6,670 nt of DNA from Clostridiales bacterium (GTDB lineage Bacteria > Bacillota > Clostridia > Christensenellales > JAISNN01): assembly GCA_031273965.1 (NCBI GenBank), contig JAISQX010000113.1, positions 1 to 6,670 on the forward strand. Reading direction: 5' to 3'. Of this stretch, positions 1 to 5,943 are shown in pieces. The position numbers and the translations under genes were made by a program. Under the pieces are notes generated by a model. It did no database searches and had not been told where the DNA came from. It saw only the letters and a list, made by a program, of their open reading frames with translations. Positions within the stretch are counted from its first letter, which is position 1, and each line of letters begins with the position of its first letter.

Positions 1-137
1 AAATGAAAAAAAATAAAATATTTTTTACGAAGATAATTTTTTCATATTAAAGTTCTTATAAAAAAACCTATTCAGGACAGTAAAAACGCGCACCAAAAGG
101 CGGCAAAGAGTGAAAATAAGCCTCATTCACATCAGTT
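1..137. other. AT-rich non-coding left edge downstream of the HAD gene
   Basis: No credible gene is seen here. The first 67 bases are almost pure A/T. They contain an all-A/T inverted repeat (8-15 with 19-26, loop 16-18) that, read on the minus strand, ends in a run of eight T. It could be a weak terminator for the minus-strand genes, but a stem without G/C pairs is poor evidence. The next gene to the left is not visible. Confidence 0.4.
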
Positions 138-159
138 ACGCGCTTTAAATAAAGCGCGT
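138..159. repeat. Perfect hairpin overlapping the HAD stop codon
   Basis: ACGCGCTTT (138-146) is an exact reverse complement of AAAGCGCGT (151-159), giving a 9-bp stem (10 if the loop closes to two bases). The TAA stop of the minus-strand HAD gene (145-147) lies inside it. Neither strand shows a U-tract after the stem, so it is not a canonical intrinsic terminator. It may be a 3'-end stabilising structure or a terminator helped by Rho. The structure is seen directly; its role is inferred. Confidence 0.5.
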
Positions 160-777
160 TATATCTTCGGCGCCGTTTGCGTATCCTATAACGCTCTTCC
201 CGCAAAGCTCTTGCGGCGTTCCAAAACCGTAAAGCACCGCCAAACAATCCATTCCCACGGCTTCGGCGCCCTTTACGTCGTAAAGCGTATCGCCTATCAA
301 AAGACATTCTTTCGGGTCTTCTTCGGATTGCGCCAACGCGTATATCAAAACGTCTTCCTTGTTTACCCTGCCCGCATCGGCGTCCGCGCCGTATATTATA
401 TCGAAATACCCGTATATTCCGAATTTTTTCGTTATTTCAACCGACATTATTTGATTCTTAGACGTAGCGGTATATATACGCAATCCGCGTTCTTTGCAGA
501 CCTTCAGCGTATTCTCCATACCGTCGTAAAGCTTGGCGTTAAATTTACCGTATTTATCATAATAAACTCTAAACTCGTCGTGTATGTCCTTTGCCGTATC
601 TTTGTCAAAAAATCTCTCCAAAGACAACCTTATAGGAGGTCCTATAAAGCTCCTGTATTCGGATTTGTCCGCGCGAACGTTGTGTTTTTTGAACAGATAA
701 TCAAAGGTTTCGTAAATTCCCGCGCTCGTATCGAAAAGCGTTCCGTCCAAATCAAAAAAAACCGCTTTATATTTCAT
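145..777 (-). CDS. HAD-family hydrolase, phosphoglycolate phosphatase-like
   Basis: This is a probable cytoplasmic Mg2+-dependent phosphatase of the haloacid dehalogenase superfamily, close to the Gph/PpaX type (210 aa, normal length). All four HAD motifs are visible. Motif I is DLDGT, with nucleophile D9 and acid/base D11. Motif II is around T105 in the TATSKN stretch. Motif III is K140. Motif IV is GDTLYD, with metal ligands D163 and D167. The helical insert between about residues 15 and 85 is a C1 cap, as in phosphoglycolate phosphatases. The ATG at 777 has a GGGAG ribosome site 5 nt upstream. The gene lies 23 nt after yitT and is the last of the co-directional run. HAD substrates cannot be read from sequence: phosphoglycolate, pyrophosphate, nucleotides and histidinol phosphate are all possible. 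A role in histidine synthesis is suggested only by the nearby his genes and the lack of any other histidinol phosphatase in the window. Confidence 0.9.
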   Translation of the reverse strand: MKYKAVFFDLDGTLFDTSAGIYETFDYLFKKHNVRADKSEYRSFIGPPIRLSLERFFDKDTAKDIHDEFRVYYDKYGKFNAKLYDGMENTLKVCKERGLRIYTATSKNQIMSVEITKKFGIYGYFDIIYGADADAGRVNKEDVLIYALAQSEEDPKECLLIGDTLYDVKGAEAVGMDCLAVLYGFGTPQELCGKSVIGYANGAEDITRFI

Positions 778-800
778 CGTATCTCCCGTAATATTTTTAT

Positions 801-1748
801 TTATAAAACCGGAGTGTCTTGCTTCTTGTCCACTTTTTTAAGCGACTCGGTAAATCCTTGTCCCAACACCTCCGTCGCGGGCATGGCAAAAGCAAACGCA
901 TCTTTATCGGTTTCTTTTAATATCTTATGAAAATTACTCACTTGCCGCTTTCTTACGACGCATTGGAGAACGGTTTTTTCTTCGCCCGTATACAATCCTA
1001 CGCTCCGGATAGCCGTCACTCCTCTATGGATTTCCGTCATGATTCGGCGGCTTAATTCCTCGGGCTTCTTTGTGATAACCGTAAAGGTCACGGCGGTTGT
1101 AAAACCGTTCGTTATCGTTTCCGACACCTTACTCGTGACAAAAAGGCTTACGAACGAATACATTACCGGCACGAAATCGCGAAAAATTATACCGTCGGCA
1201 ATTATTATAACCGAGTCGAATATAAGTATAAACCTCGCCACGTTCGTCGCCGAATAACGCTTTTGGATAACCGCCCCGACAATATCCGAACCGCCGCTGC
1301 TGGCGTTTACCTTGAATGTCAGCGCTAACGATATGCCGGCGAACGCGCCGGAAAACAGCGCCGCAAGCATCTTGTCGGCGTTCTGTTCTATTCCGTATTG
1401 CGGAATATTCAACAGACTGAAAAGCTCAACGCCCAAAGACAAAAGAACTATGACAAACGCCGTTTTAAAAGCAAAACTTCTGTTCATTTTGAAATATGCC
1501 AATATCAACAGCGGAATATTTAAAATTAAGAGCGTCGCGCCCACGGGTATTTTGGCGGGCGTATTGTAAAGAATAGAAGCTATTCCCGTAACTCCGCCGG
1601 GAGCAAAATGATTCGGCACGGTAAATACGTATACGGAAATACATCTCACTAACGACGCAAAAACCAATATCAGCATGCTTTTGGAAAGCTCGAAAGTCTT
1701 CCTTTTAGAAAGTTCCGTCGCTTGTCCTTTTAAAGCGTCCATTTTCAT
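801..1748 (-). CDS. YitT family membrane protein (DUF161 + DUF2179)
   Basis: This is an integral membrane protein of the YitT family, widespread in Firmicutes; its biochemical function is not established. At 315 aa it is slightly longer than many members (about 280-290 aa), owing to a charged N-terminal tail (1-23) and a hydrophilic C-terminus. Hydrophobic segments lie near residues 24-44, 52-62, 70-86, 94-113, 127-146 and 172-205. The conserved loop motifs APGGVTGIA (49-57) and SSGGSDIV (150-157) are present. From about 215 the chain becomes soluble and matches the DUF2179 domain, ending in the characteristic EVLGQGF (293-299). The ATG at 1748 has a GAGG ribosome site about 9-10 nt upstream; an ATG two codons later is possible. 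It sits 78 nt after hisIE and 23 nt before the HAD gene. Nothing in the sequence ties it to histidine synthesis, so it is probably a passenger. Confidence 0.93.
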   Translation of the reverse strand: MKMDALKGQATELSKRKTFELSKSMLILVFASLVRCISVYVFTVPNHFAPGGVTGIASILYNTPAKIPVGATLLILNIPLLILAYFKMNRSFAFKTAFVIVLLSLGVELFSLLNIPQYGIEQNADKMLAALFSGAFAGISLALTFKVNASSGGSDIVGAVIQKRYSATNVARFILIFDSVIIIADGIIFRDFVPVMYSFVSLFVTSKVSETITNGFTTAVTFTVITKKPEELSRRIMTEIHRGVTAIRSVGLYTGEEKTVLQCVVRKRQVSNFHKILKETDKDAFAFAMPATEVLGQGFTESLKKVDKKQDTPVL

Positions 1749-1826
1749 ATTTTTTATACCTCTTGCATAAAAATATCTTTCGAATAGTTTTTTAAGGCGA
1801 ACCTTGCTCTTTGCGTCGTTTTGCTC

Positions 1827-2483
1827 TTACGACGGCTTATCCAATTTATATATCGGGCGCGGCGGTTTTCCCTCACGTTCGCAAAGCACGGCGAATACCT
1901 CGTTTATATCGACTTTCTCGTTCTCAAGCAACATGACCATGTGAAACAAAAAATCGGCGGTTTCGTTAGCCAGCTCGCTCTTGTCTTTGTTTTTTGCCGC
2001 TATTATCATTTCGGACGCTTCCTCGCCTATCTTTTTACATATTTTGTCGCCGCCTTTCGTAAAAAGATAATTGGTATACGACCCTTCTTTCGGGTGTATT
2101 TTTCGATCCTTGACGGTCTTTATTATCTCAAAAAGTATCCTGTAGCTCGGGAAATGATTGTTTTCCATAAGATCGTTAAAAAAGCATGAAAAACTTCCCG
2201 TATGACACGCTGCCCCGTCTTGTAAAACCTTAAAGAGCAGACTATCCTTGTCACAATCGGCGTAAGCCCCGACGACATGCTGAAAGTGCCCGCTGGTATC
2301 TCCCTTTTTCCAAAGGCTTTTTCTGCTTCGGCTATAATAGCACATGAGCTTTTCATTAAGCGTTATCTCAAGCGATTGCCTGTTCATATACGCCTGCATG
2401 AGCACCTCGCCCGTTACGGCGTCTTGAGTTACGACGGGGATAAGCCCGTCGGCGTTAAATTTTAGTTCGTCCATATTTATCAT
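1827..2483 (-). CDS. hisIE: Bifunctional phosphoribosyl-AMP cyclohydrolase / phosphoribosyl-ATP pyrophosphatase
   Basis: This cytoplasmic bifunctional enzyme carries out histidine steps 2 and 3. The HisE half removes pyrophosphate from PR-ATP and the HisI half opens the adenine ring of PR-AMP to give ProFAR. The HisI domain (about 8-105) shows YYSRSRKSLWKKG-type sequence at 49-61, the DCD metal site (76-78) and the zinc cysteines C77, C93 (in AACHTG) and C100. The HisE domain (about 115-210) is an all-alpha MazG-like fold with the KIGEEASE stretch (151-158) and D177 in the ETADFLFH helix. The length of 218 aa is normal for the fused form. The first ATG at 2483 has AAAGGA 7 nt upstream, which favours it over the in-frame ATG three codons later. 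hisA lies 55 nt upstream in transcription. The usual intervening hisF is missing. Confidence 0.97.
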   Translation of the reverse strand: MINMDELKFNADGLIPVVTQDAVTGEVLMQAYMNRQSLEITLNEKLMCYYSRSRKSLWKKGDTSGHFQHVVGAYADCDKDSLLFKVLQDGAACHTGSFSCFFNDLMENNHFPSYRILFEIIKTVKDRKIHPKEGSYTNYLFTKGGDKICKKIGEEASEMIIAAKNKDKSELANETADFLFHMVMLLENEKVDINEVFAVLCEREGKPPRPIYKLDKPS

Positions 2484-2538
2484 AATTTGTTCCTTTAACC
2501 GGTAACGCCAACGCGTCTCTACTTTAGCCGCGCCGTTA

Positions 2539-3261
2539 TTATTTACTTTTGCCGGTAAGTTTTAGAGCCTCTTTTAAATCTATCGCGCCCGTGTATAAAG
2601 ATTTACCGAGTATTGCTCCGTAAATCGATTTTTCTTTTAATGCCCTTATGTCTTCCAATGAAGCCACTCCGCCGCTGGCAATGATATTCAAACCGCTTAT
2701 CCTCCGGAGTTCGCATGTTTTTTCCACGTTTGCCCCCGTAAGCGCGCCGTCGCGCGATATGTCCGTATACACTATCGTCGTCACCCCCGCGTCTCTTACC
2801 GTCTTACACAGTTCCGCGGGCGTTATATCGCCGCTCTTGGTCCAACCCTTAATGGAAACCTTTCCGTCCCGCTCGTCTATGCCGCAAACAATCCGTTCGC
2901 CGTAACGCTTAGCCGCGGCGTAAAAAAAATCGGGATCCGTCACCGCCATGCTGCCTATAACGGCTTTGTCTATTCCGATTTTATCAAGACAATATTCCAA
3001 TCTCTCCTTACTCCTAAAGCCGCCGCCGAGTTGTACGGGGACGCCGACGCTCTCTTTTATTCCCATAATAACGTCGTCGTTTACGCTGTTACCGTCAAAG
3101 GCGGCGTTAAGATCGACTATATGTAAAAATTCCGCGCCGAGAGACGTCCATTTTTTTGCAAATTCGACGGGACTGCCATAAACTGTCGCCGTTTCTCTTT
3201 TCCCCAAACGCAGCCTTACCGCTTGACCGTCAAGTATATCTATAGCAGGAAACAATATCAT
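2539..3261 (-). CDS. hisA: ProFAR isomerase (phosphoribosylformimino-AICAR ribotide isomerase)
   Basis: This is a cytoplasmic TIM-barrel enzyme for histidine step 4, the Amadori rearrangement of ProFAR to PRFAR. The 240-aa length is typical. The N-terminal half carries PAIDI with catalytic D8, then HIVDLNAA (47-54) and QLGGGFR (77-83), the first phosphate-binding strand. The C-terminal half has GIDERDGKV (127-135), KGW (138-140), the YTDISRDG loop (165-172) with D167 as the second acid/base, and the second phosphate site ASGGV (195-199). The KGW and DxxRDG pattern separates HisA from its paralogue HisF. AAGGA lies 6 nt before the ATG at 3261. The start also overlaps, as ATGA, the stop of a 32-codon frame running back to hisB. 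The product PRFAR is the substrate of HisF/HisH, which are not encoded in the window. Confidence 0.97.
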   Translation of the reverse strand: MILFPAIDILDGQAVRLRLGKRETATVYGSPVEFAKKWTSLGAEFLHIVDLNAAFDGNSVNDDVIMGIKESVGVPVQLGGGFRSKERLEYCLDKIGIDKAVIGSMAVTDPDFFYAAAKRYGERIVCGIDERDGKVSIKGWTKSGDITPAELCKTVRDAGVTTIVYTDISRDGALTGANVEKTCELRRISGLNIIASGGVASLEDIRALKEKSIYGAILGKSLYTGAIDLKEALKLTGKSK

Positions 3262-3356
3262 AAATAATCCTTAATTGCAATTCTTGGCGTGTGTATAAAA
3301 CACTCTTTGCAAAACCGAAAACTTTCTATATAAAAGCCTCGCGTTTGTATTTTCAT
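3258..3356 (-). CDS. Possible 32-codon small ORF bridging hisB and hisA
   Basis: This frame fills the whole hisB-hisA gap. Its ATG (3356-3354) shares one base with the hisB stop as TAATG, and its TGA (3260-3258) shares two bases with the hisA start as ATGA. Both are classic arrangements for translational coupling. The predicted peptide is 32 aa, basic and aromatic-rich, with a CKEC motif at residues 16-19 and no membrane segment or signal peptide. Ribosome-site candidates are GGAG, only 2 nt from the ATG, and AAAGG about 12 nt away; neither is ideal. It uses CGA, CGG, AGA and AGT, codons that look less favoured in the neighbouring genes, which argues against selection. I recognise no family. 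It may be a real microprotein, a coupling device that delivers ribosomes to hisA, or chance. Confidence 0.27.
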   Translation of the reverse strand: MKIQTRGFYIESFRFCKECFIHTPRIAIKDYL

Positions 3357-3940
3357 TACTCCAAAACGCCTTTTGAAGACGGTATAGCCGTTCCGACGAC
3401 TTTTACGGCGTCGCTTAAAGACCTTGCCAACGCTTTAAAAATCGCTTCGGCGATATGATGCCCGTTTGTGCCGTATATGAGGTTTACGTGCAACGTAAGA
3501 CCGCCGTTAAAGGCAAGCGCTCTCATAAACTCCTCGACAAGTTCCAAGTCAAAATCACCCGTTTTGCCCTTCAAATCGACGTTAAAAACAAGAAACGGTC
3601 TTCCCGATACGTCGAGCGTAACGCGCGCAAGCGCTTCGTCCATGGGAACGGCGATATCCGAATACCTCTTTATACCTCTTTTATCGCCGAGAGCTTTTTT
3701 TATGCATTGTCCGAGAACTATGGCTATATCCTCAACGGAATGGTGGTAATCGACTTTTATATCGCCTTTACAGTATATCTCCGTATCAAAACCTCCGTGT
3801 ACGCGGAAAAGATCCAACATATGGTCAAAAAAACCTATGCCGGTATCGATTTCACCGTTGCCGCCGCCGTCGAGATTCAGTTTGACTGAAATGTCTGTTT
3901 CTTTTGTCTTGCGTTTGATTTCCGCCATACGTTCCGACAT
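3356..3940 (-). CDS. hisB: Imidazoleglycerol-phosphate dehydratase
   Basis: This is the manganese-dependent, cytoplasmic, multimeric dehydratase of histidine step 6, converting IGP to imidazole-acetol phosphate. The 194-aa chain is the monofunctional form; the N-terminal HAD histidinol-phosphatase domain of enterobacterial HisB is absent. Visible motifs are GIGFFDHML (34-42, metal ligand H40), DYHHSVEDIA (64-73, H66, H67, E70), PMDEALA (99-105), GRPFL (113-117), the NGHHIAEAIFKA block (159-170, H161, H162, E165) and the C-terminal PSSKGVL. The ATG at 3940 has GGAGG upstream at a rather long spacing of about 11 nt. A second in-frame ATG four codons later is less likely on spacing. It follows rnhA by 29 nt and its TAA overlaps the start of a small ORF leading to hisA. 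The hisH gene usually found directly downstream is missing. Confidence 0.97.
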   Translation of the reverse strand: MSERMAEIKRKTKETDISVKLNLDGGGNGEIDTGIGFFDHMLDLFRVHGGFDTEIYCKGDIKVDYHHSVEDIAIVLGQCIKKALGDKRGIKRYSDIAVPMDEALARVTLDVSGRPFLVFNVDLKGKTGDFDLELVEEFMRALAFNGGLTLHVNLIYGTNGHHIAEAIFKALARSLSDAVKVVGTAIPSSKGVLE

Positions 3941-3969
3941 AATGTTTCATTCCTCCGTTTCGGCGTTTT

Positions 3970-4416
3970 TTATACCGCGCCGTTATACTTTTTTATCTCG
4001 CCGGTAGCCAGTTTATCGCAACGATTGTTGTATTCGTTGTCGGAATGCCCTTTGACCTTTATAAATACGTATTTATGCTTTTTCAATTCCGAAAAAAGCG
4101 CTTTCCAAAGATCAAGATTGAGAATGTTTTTCTTTGCCGCCCCGGCCCAATCGTTTTGCCGCCATTCGTCTATCCAACGCTTTTCAAAAGCGTTGACGAC
4201 ATACGCGCTGTCGCTGAATATTTGAAGGTTGCAAGGCTCTTTAAGCGCCCTCAATGCGGCTATAACGGCAAAGAGTTCCATGCGATTATTAGTCGTTTCT
4301 CCGACATAGCCGCTTATTTCTTTTTCAACTCCGTTATATATGAGTATGGCCCCGTATCCGCCCGGTCCCGGATTGACGGAACACGCGCCGTCCGTATATA
4401 TATCCACTTTTTTCAT
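3970..4416 (-). CDS. rnhA: Ribonuclease HI
   Basis: This is a cytoplasmic endonuclease that cuts the RNA strand of RNA-DNA hybrids, acting in primer and R-loop removal. The 148-aa length is that of bacterial RNase HI. The four catalytic acids are in place: D9 (YTDGACSVNPGPGG), E47 (NNRMELFA), D69 (FSDSAYV) and D134 (NRCDKLA), with the assisting H124 in VKGHSDNEYNN. The basic tryptophan-rich segment EKRWIDEWRQNDW (78-90) followed by AAKK is the hybrid-binding handle seen in E. coli-type RNase HI. There is no N-terminal hybrid-binding domain, so it is not the RNase H1 form with that extension. The ATG at 4416 has only a weak AAGAAG upstream, so translation may depend partly on coupling to proC, whose stop is 29 nt away. 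No link to histidine or proline synthesis is expected; co-transcription is probably incidental. Confidence 0.97.
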   Translation of the reverse strand: MKKVDIYTDGACSVNPGPGGYGAILIYNGVEKEISGYVGETTNNRMELFAVIAALRALKEPCNLQIFSDSAYVVNAFEKRWIDEWRQNDWAGAAKKNILNLDLWKALFSELKKHKYVFIKVKGHSDNEYNNRCDKLATGEIKKYNGAV

Positions 4417-4445
4417 ATTAATATTACTTCTTAAATTTATATAAG

Positions 4446-5246
4446 CTATCTTCCCAGCTCTTTCGATCTGTTCGCCGCCGCGTTTACGCCTTCGGTAATT
4501 ACGCCGCTTAAGCCTTTTGACTCAAAGACGTTTAGCGCGGCTTCCGTCGTTCCGCCTTTGCTGGTAACGTTTTTGATAAGCTCGCTTAGCGGCTTATCCG
4601 AAAGTCCGGCTAATTCCGCGGCTCCCTTAAAAACCGAAATTGCAAGAAGCTTGGCTTCCTGCGCCGTCAAACCGTTTATAACGCCGCCTTTTATAACCGC
4701 GTCCAAAAAAGTGTAGACATAAGCCGGACCGCTTCCGCTCACGGCGGTAACCGCGTCGAATTTGTCCTCCGAAAGCTCCGCCGTTTCGCCAAGGTTGCCG
4801 AATATATCGAATATGAACGGCTTATCCTTTTCATCATAATTAACAAAAGTCAGCGCACAAATACCCTTACCTATGACGCACGGGGTATTCGGCATTATTC
4901 TGCATATTTTTTTATCTTTACCAAAGTACTCACTAAGCTTTGTTGTGTCTATTCCCGCCATTATCGAAATAACAGCTTCGGCTTTTAAATCGCCGCGTAT
5001 TTCTTCGGCAATACGCGAGAAAGACTGAGGTTTTACGGCAAAAAGAATGTTTTCCGAATTTTTTACGACATATTTGTTGTCCGACGTCGTATTAAATCCG
5101 TTTTTTGCAAGTACGGTAAGCTTATCCGCGTCTATATCCGAAACGGCTATATCTTTCGGTGAAATCTTTCCGCCGGAAAGAATTCCGCCCGTTATGGCGC
5201 CCGACATGTTTCCCGCGCCGATTATTCCGAGTTTATACTTGAACAT
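4446..5246 (-). CDS. proC: Pyrroline-5-carboxylate reductase
   Basis: This cytoplasmic enzyme reduces 1-pyrroline-5-carboxylate to L-proline with NAD(P)H, the last step of proline synthesis. The 266-aa length is typical. The N-terminal Rossmann fold has GIIGAGNMSGAI (7-18), then AVKPQ (70-74) and RIMPNTP (116-122). The C-terminal dimerisation and active-site domain has AVSGSGPAYVY (168-178) and the substrate-binding TSKGGTTEAAL (228-238). I chose the ATG at 5246 because AAGGA lies 10 nt upstream. An in-frame TTG at 5270 would add eight residues outside the Rossmann fold and would place that ribosome site inside the coding region. This is the first gene of the minus-strand run. Its upstream region faces the tRNA-Trp promoter, and no T-box-like leader is visible. 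Confidence 0.96.
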   Translation of the reverse strand: MFKYKLGIIGAGNMSGAITGGILSGGKISPKDIAVSDIDADKLTVLAKNGFNTTSDNKYVVKNSENILFAVKPQSFSRIAEEIRGDLKAEAVISIMAGIDTTKLSEYFGKDKKICRIMPNTPCVIGKGICALTFVNYDEKDKPFIFDIFGNLGETAELSEDKFDAVTAVSGSGPAYVYTFLDAVIKGGVINGLTAQEAKLLAISVFKGAAELAGLSDKPLSELIKNVTSKGGTTEAALNVFESKGLSGVITEGVNAAANRSKELGR

Positions 5247-5256
5247 TACTATAAAT

Positions 5257-5261
5257 TCCTT
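5257..5261 (-). promoter_or_regulatory. Ribosome binding site of proC (decides the start)
   Basis: AAGGA on the minus strand, 10 nt before the ATG at 5246. It lies downstream of the alternative TTG at 5270, so it supports the ATG and argues against the longer reading. Confidence 0.7.
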
Positions 5262-5390
5262 AGCGTACAATCATTTTTAATGGCTCTTTTTTAGGCTTCG
5301 CCAAAAGCTCGTAAGAACACTTTAATTTACCTTATGGCGGCGGCGCGTAAAAATGAATAAAACGTATTTTTTTATTTTTCTAAAAATTTC
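5262..5390. other. Divergent intergenic region between proC and the tRNA-Trp promoter
   Basis: The minus-strand operon should start here, but no -35/-10 pair stands out. The best is TTTACG with TAAATT at 16 nt, which is weak. On the minus strand, 5307-5286 can form a small bulged hairpin (CTTTTGGC, loop GAA, GCC then AAAAG across a bulge) about 25 nt before the proC ribosome site. There is also a short GGC triplet run at 5336-5345. No T-box or riboswitch signature is seen. Confidence 0.4.
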
Positions 5391-5420
5391 TTGACATTTA
5401 TATACGCGTTATATTATAAT
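5391..5420 (+). promoter_or_regulatory. Consensus SigA-type promoter of the tRNA-Trp gene
   Basis: The -35 box TTGACA (5391-5396) and the -10 box TATAAT (5415-5420) both match consensus exactly, with an 18-nt spacer. Transcription should begin near 5427, about 45 nt before the mature tRNA. Such strength is expected for a stable RNA gene. Confidence 0.9.
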
Positions 5421-5470
5421 AGCACAGCGCGGAACAAAGCACAAGCATTTTTATGTTTCCGCAATAATTT

Positions 5471-5545
5471 AGGGGAGTGGCTCAACGGTAGAGTAGCGGT
5501 CTCCAAAACCGTAGGTTGCGTGTTCGAATCGCGTCTCCCCTGCCA
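5471..5545 (+). tRNA. tRNA-Trp (anticodon CCA)
   Basis: A complete 75-nt tRNA with encoded 3' CCA (5543-5545). The acceptor stem AGGGGAG (5471-5477) pairs perfectly with CTCCCCT (5535-5541), and the discriminator is G5542. The D stem is 5480-5483 with 5491-5494, with a GG in its loop (5487-5488). The anticodon stem is 5496-5500 with 5508-5512, with loop CTCCAAA and anticodon CCA at 5503-5505, reading UGG. The variable loop has five bases. The T stem is 5518-5522 with 5530-5534, with loop TTCGAAT. The G at the discriminator position is the expected bacterial TrpRS identity element. It stands alone between its own promoter and terminator; the secE/nusG genes that follow tRNA-Trp in many Firmicutes are not here. 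Confidence 0.98.
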
Positions 5546-5563
5546 AATTTGATTTTATGCGAA

Positions 5564-5580
5564 AAGCCGTCGTTCGGCTT
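5564..5580 (+). repeat. Short hairpin just downstream of tRNA-Trp
   Basis: AAGCCG (5564-5569) pairs with CGGCTT (5575-5580) around a 5-nt loop. No U-run follows, so it is not a terminator alone. It may protect or space the 3' trailer of the tRNA precursor. Confidence 0.45.
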
Positions 5581-5603
5581 AAACATTATAAAATAACAGC
5601 GAC

Positions 5604-5633
5604 AAAAAGGCAAGTTATTCTTCGCCTTTTTTT
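5604..5633 (+). terminator. Intrinsic terminator of the tRNA-Trp transcript
   Basis: GGCAAG (5609-5614) pairs with CTT-c-GCC (5620-5626, one bulged C) around loop TTATT. A run of seven T follows (5627-5633) and five A precede the stem, so the A/T flanks can extend the pairing. The A-run also makes it partly bidirectional. Its position 59 nt after the tRNA fits release of the tRNA precursor. Confidence 0.75.
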
Positions 5634-5869
5634 CGTTTGATTAAATTTTTTTATTGAGTTACGGAAGCATTCGGCTATTTTGGTTTTGTTTTTTATTTTA
5701 TGAAATATTATGTTATATATAGGTTACGCGTCTTAGCGTACGGCTCTTTGATATTCGACATATTCGGTTGTCGCGCATTGCTAACGGATAGTTTTGTTTT
5801 CGTCGGGTAGCTTGTTCCATTTATACGCCGCCAATCTATTACGCCGACTTATAAAAGTTTTTTTGAGTC
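5634..5869. other. AT-rich stretch without a credible gene
   Basis: Between the tRNA terminator and the nrdG promoter I see no supported gene. A 36-codon plus-strand frame (5700-5810) lacks a ribosome site. A small stem TACGC (5725-5729) / GCGTA (5736-5740) is too short to mean much. A weak promoter-like pair, TTGTTT (5686-5691) and TATGTT (5709-5714) with 17-nt spacing, lies in T-rich DNA where such matches arise by chance. Confidence 0.5.
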
Positions 5870-5899
5870 TTAACAATAAAAAATGACGCGGCATATAAT
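5870..5899 (+). promoter_or_regulatory. Probable SigA-type promoter of nrdG
   Basis: The -35 box TTAACA (5870-5875, five of six consensus bases) and the -10 box TATAAT (5894-5899, exact) are separated by 18 nt. Transcription would begin near 5906, giving a leader of about 107 nt before the nrdG ATG. It is the best promoter-like pair seen upstream of the gene. Confidence 0.7.
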
Positions 5900-5943
5900 T
5901 GACTATTTACTGCCGCTGTGGTATCCTTATTGTCCCGAATATA

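Noticed and set aside
68..307. A 79-codon minus-strand frame overlapping the HAD 3' end and extending past it
   Set aside because: Most of it is an out-of-frame reading of the HAD gene with a very arginine-rich, artefact-like composition. The part beyond the HAD stop is too short to support.
211..930. A 239-codon plus-strand frame antisense to the HAD gene, longer than that gene
   Set aside because: It shows no recognisable family, runs on into antisense of yitT, and lacks a ribosome site. The minus strand encodes complete HAD motifs, so this is a codon-bias shadow.
3455..3889. Long plus-strand frame opposite hisB, and a similar one at 4045-4434 opposite rnhA
   Set aside because: Both mirror genes with all catalytic residues intact on the other strand and have no independent support.
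5247..5400. T-box or amino-acid attenuator before proC
   Set aside because: No T-box consensus, no leader peptide rich in proline or histidine codons, and no terminator/antiterminator pair was found on the minus strand.
5700..5810. 36-codon plus-strand frame between tRNA-Trp and nrdG
   Set aside because: It has no ribosome site, starts in a T-rich tract and has no recognisable features.
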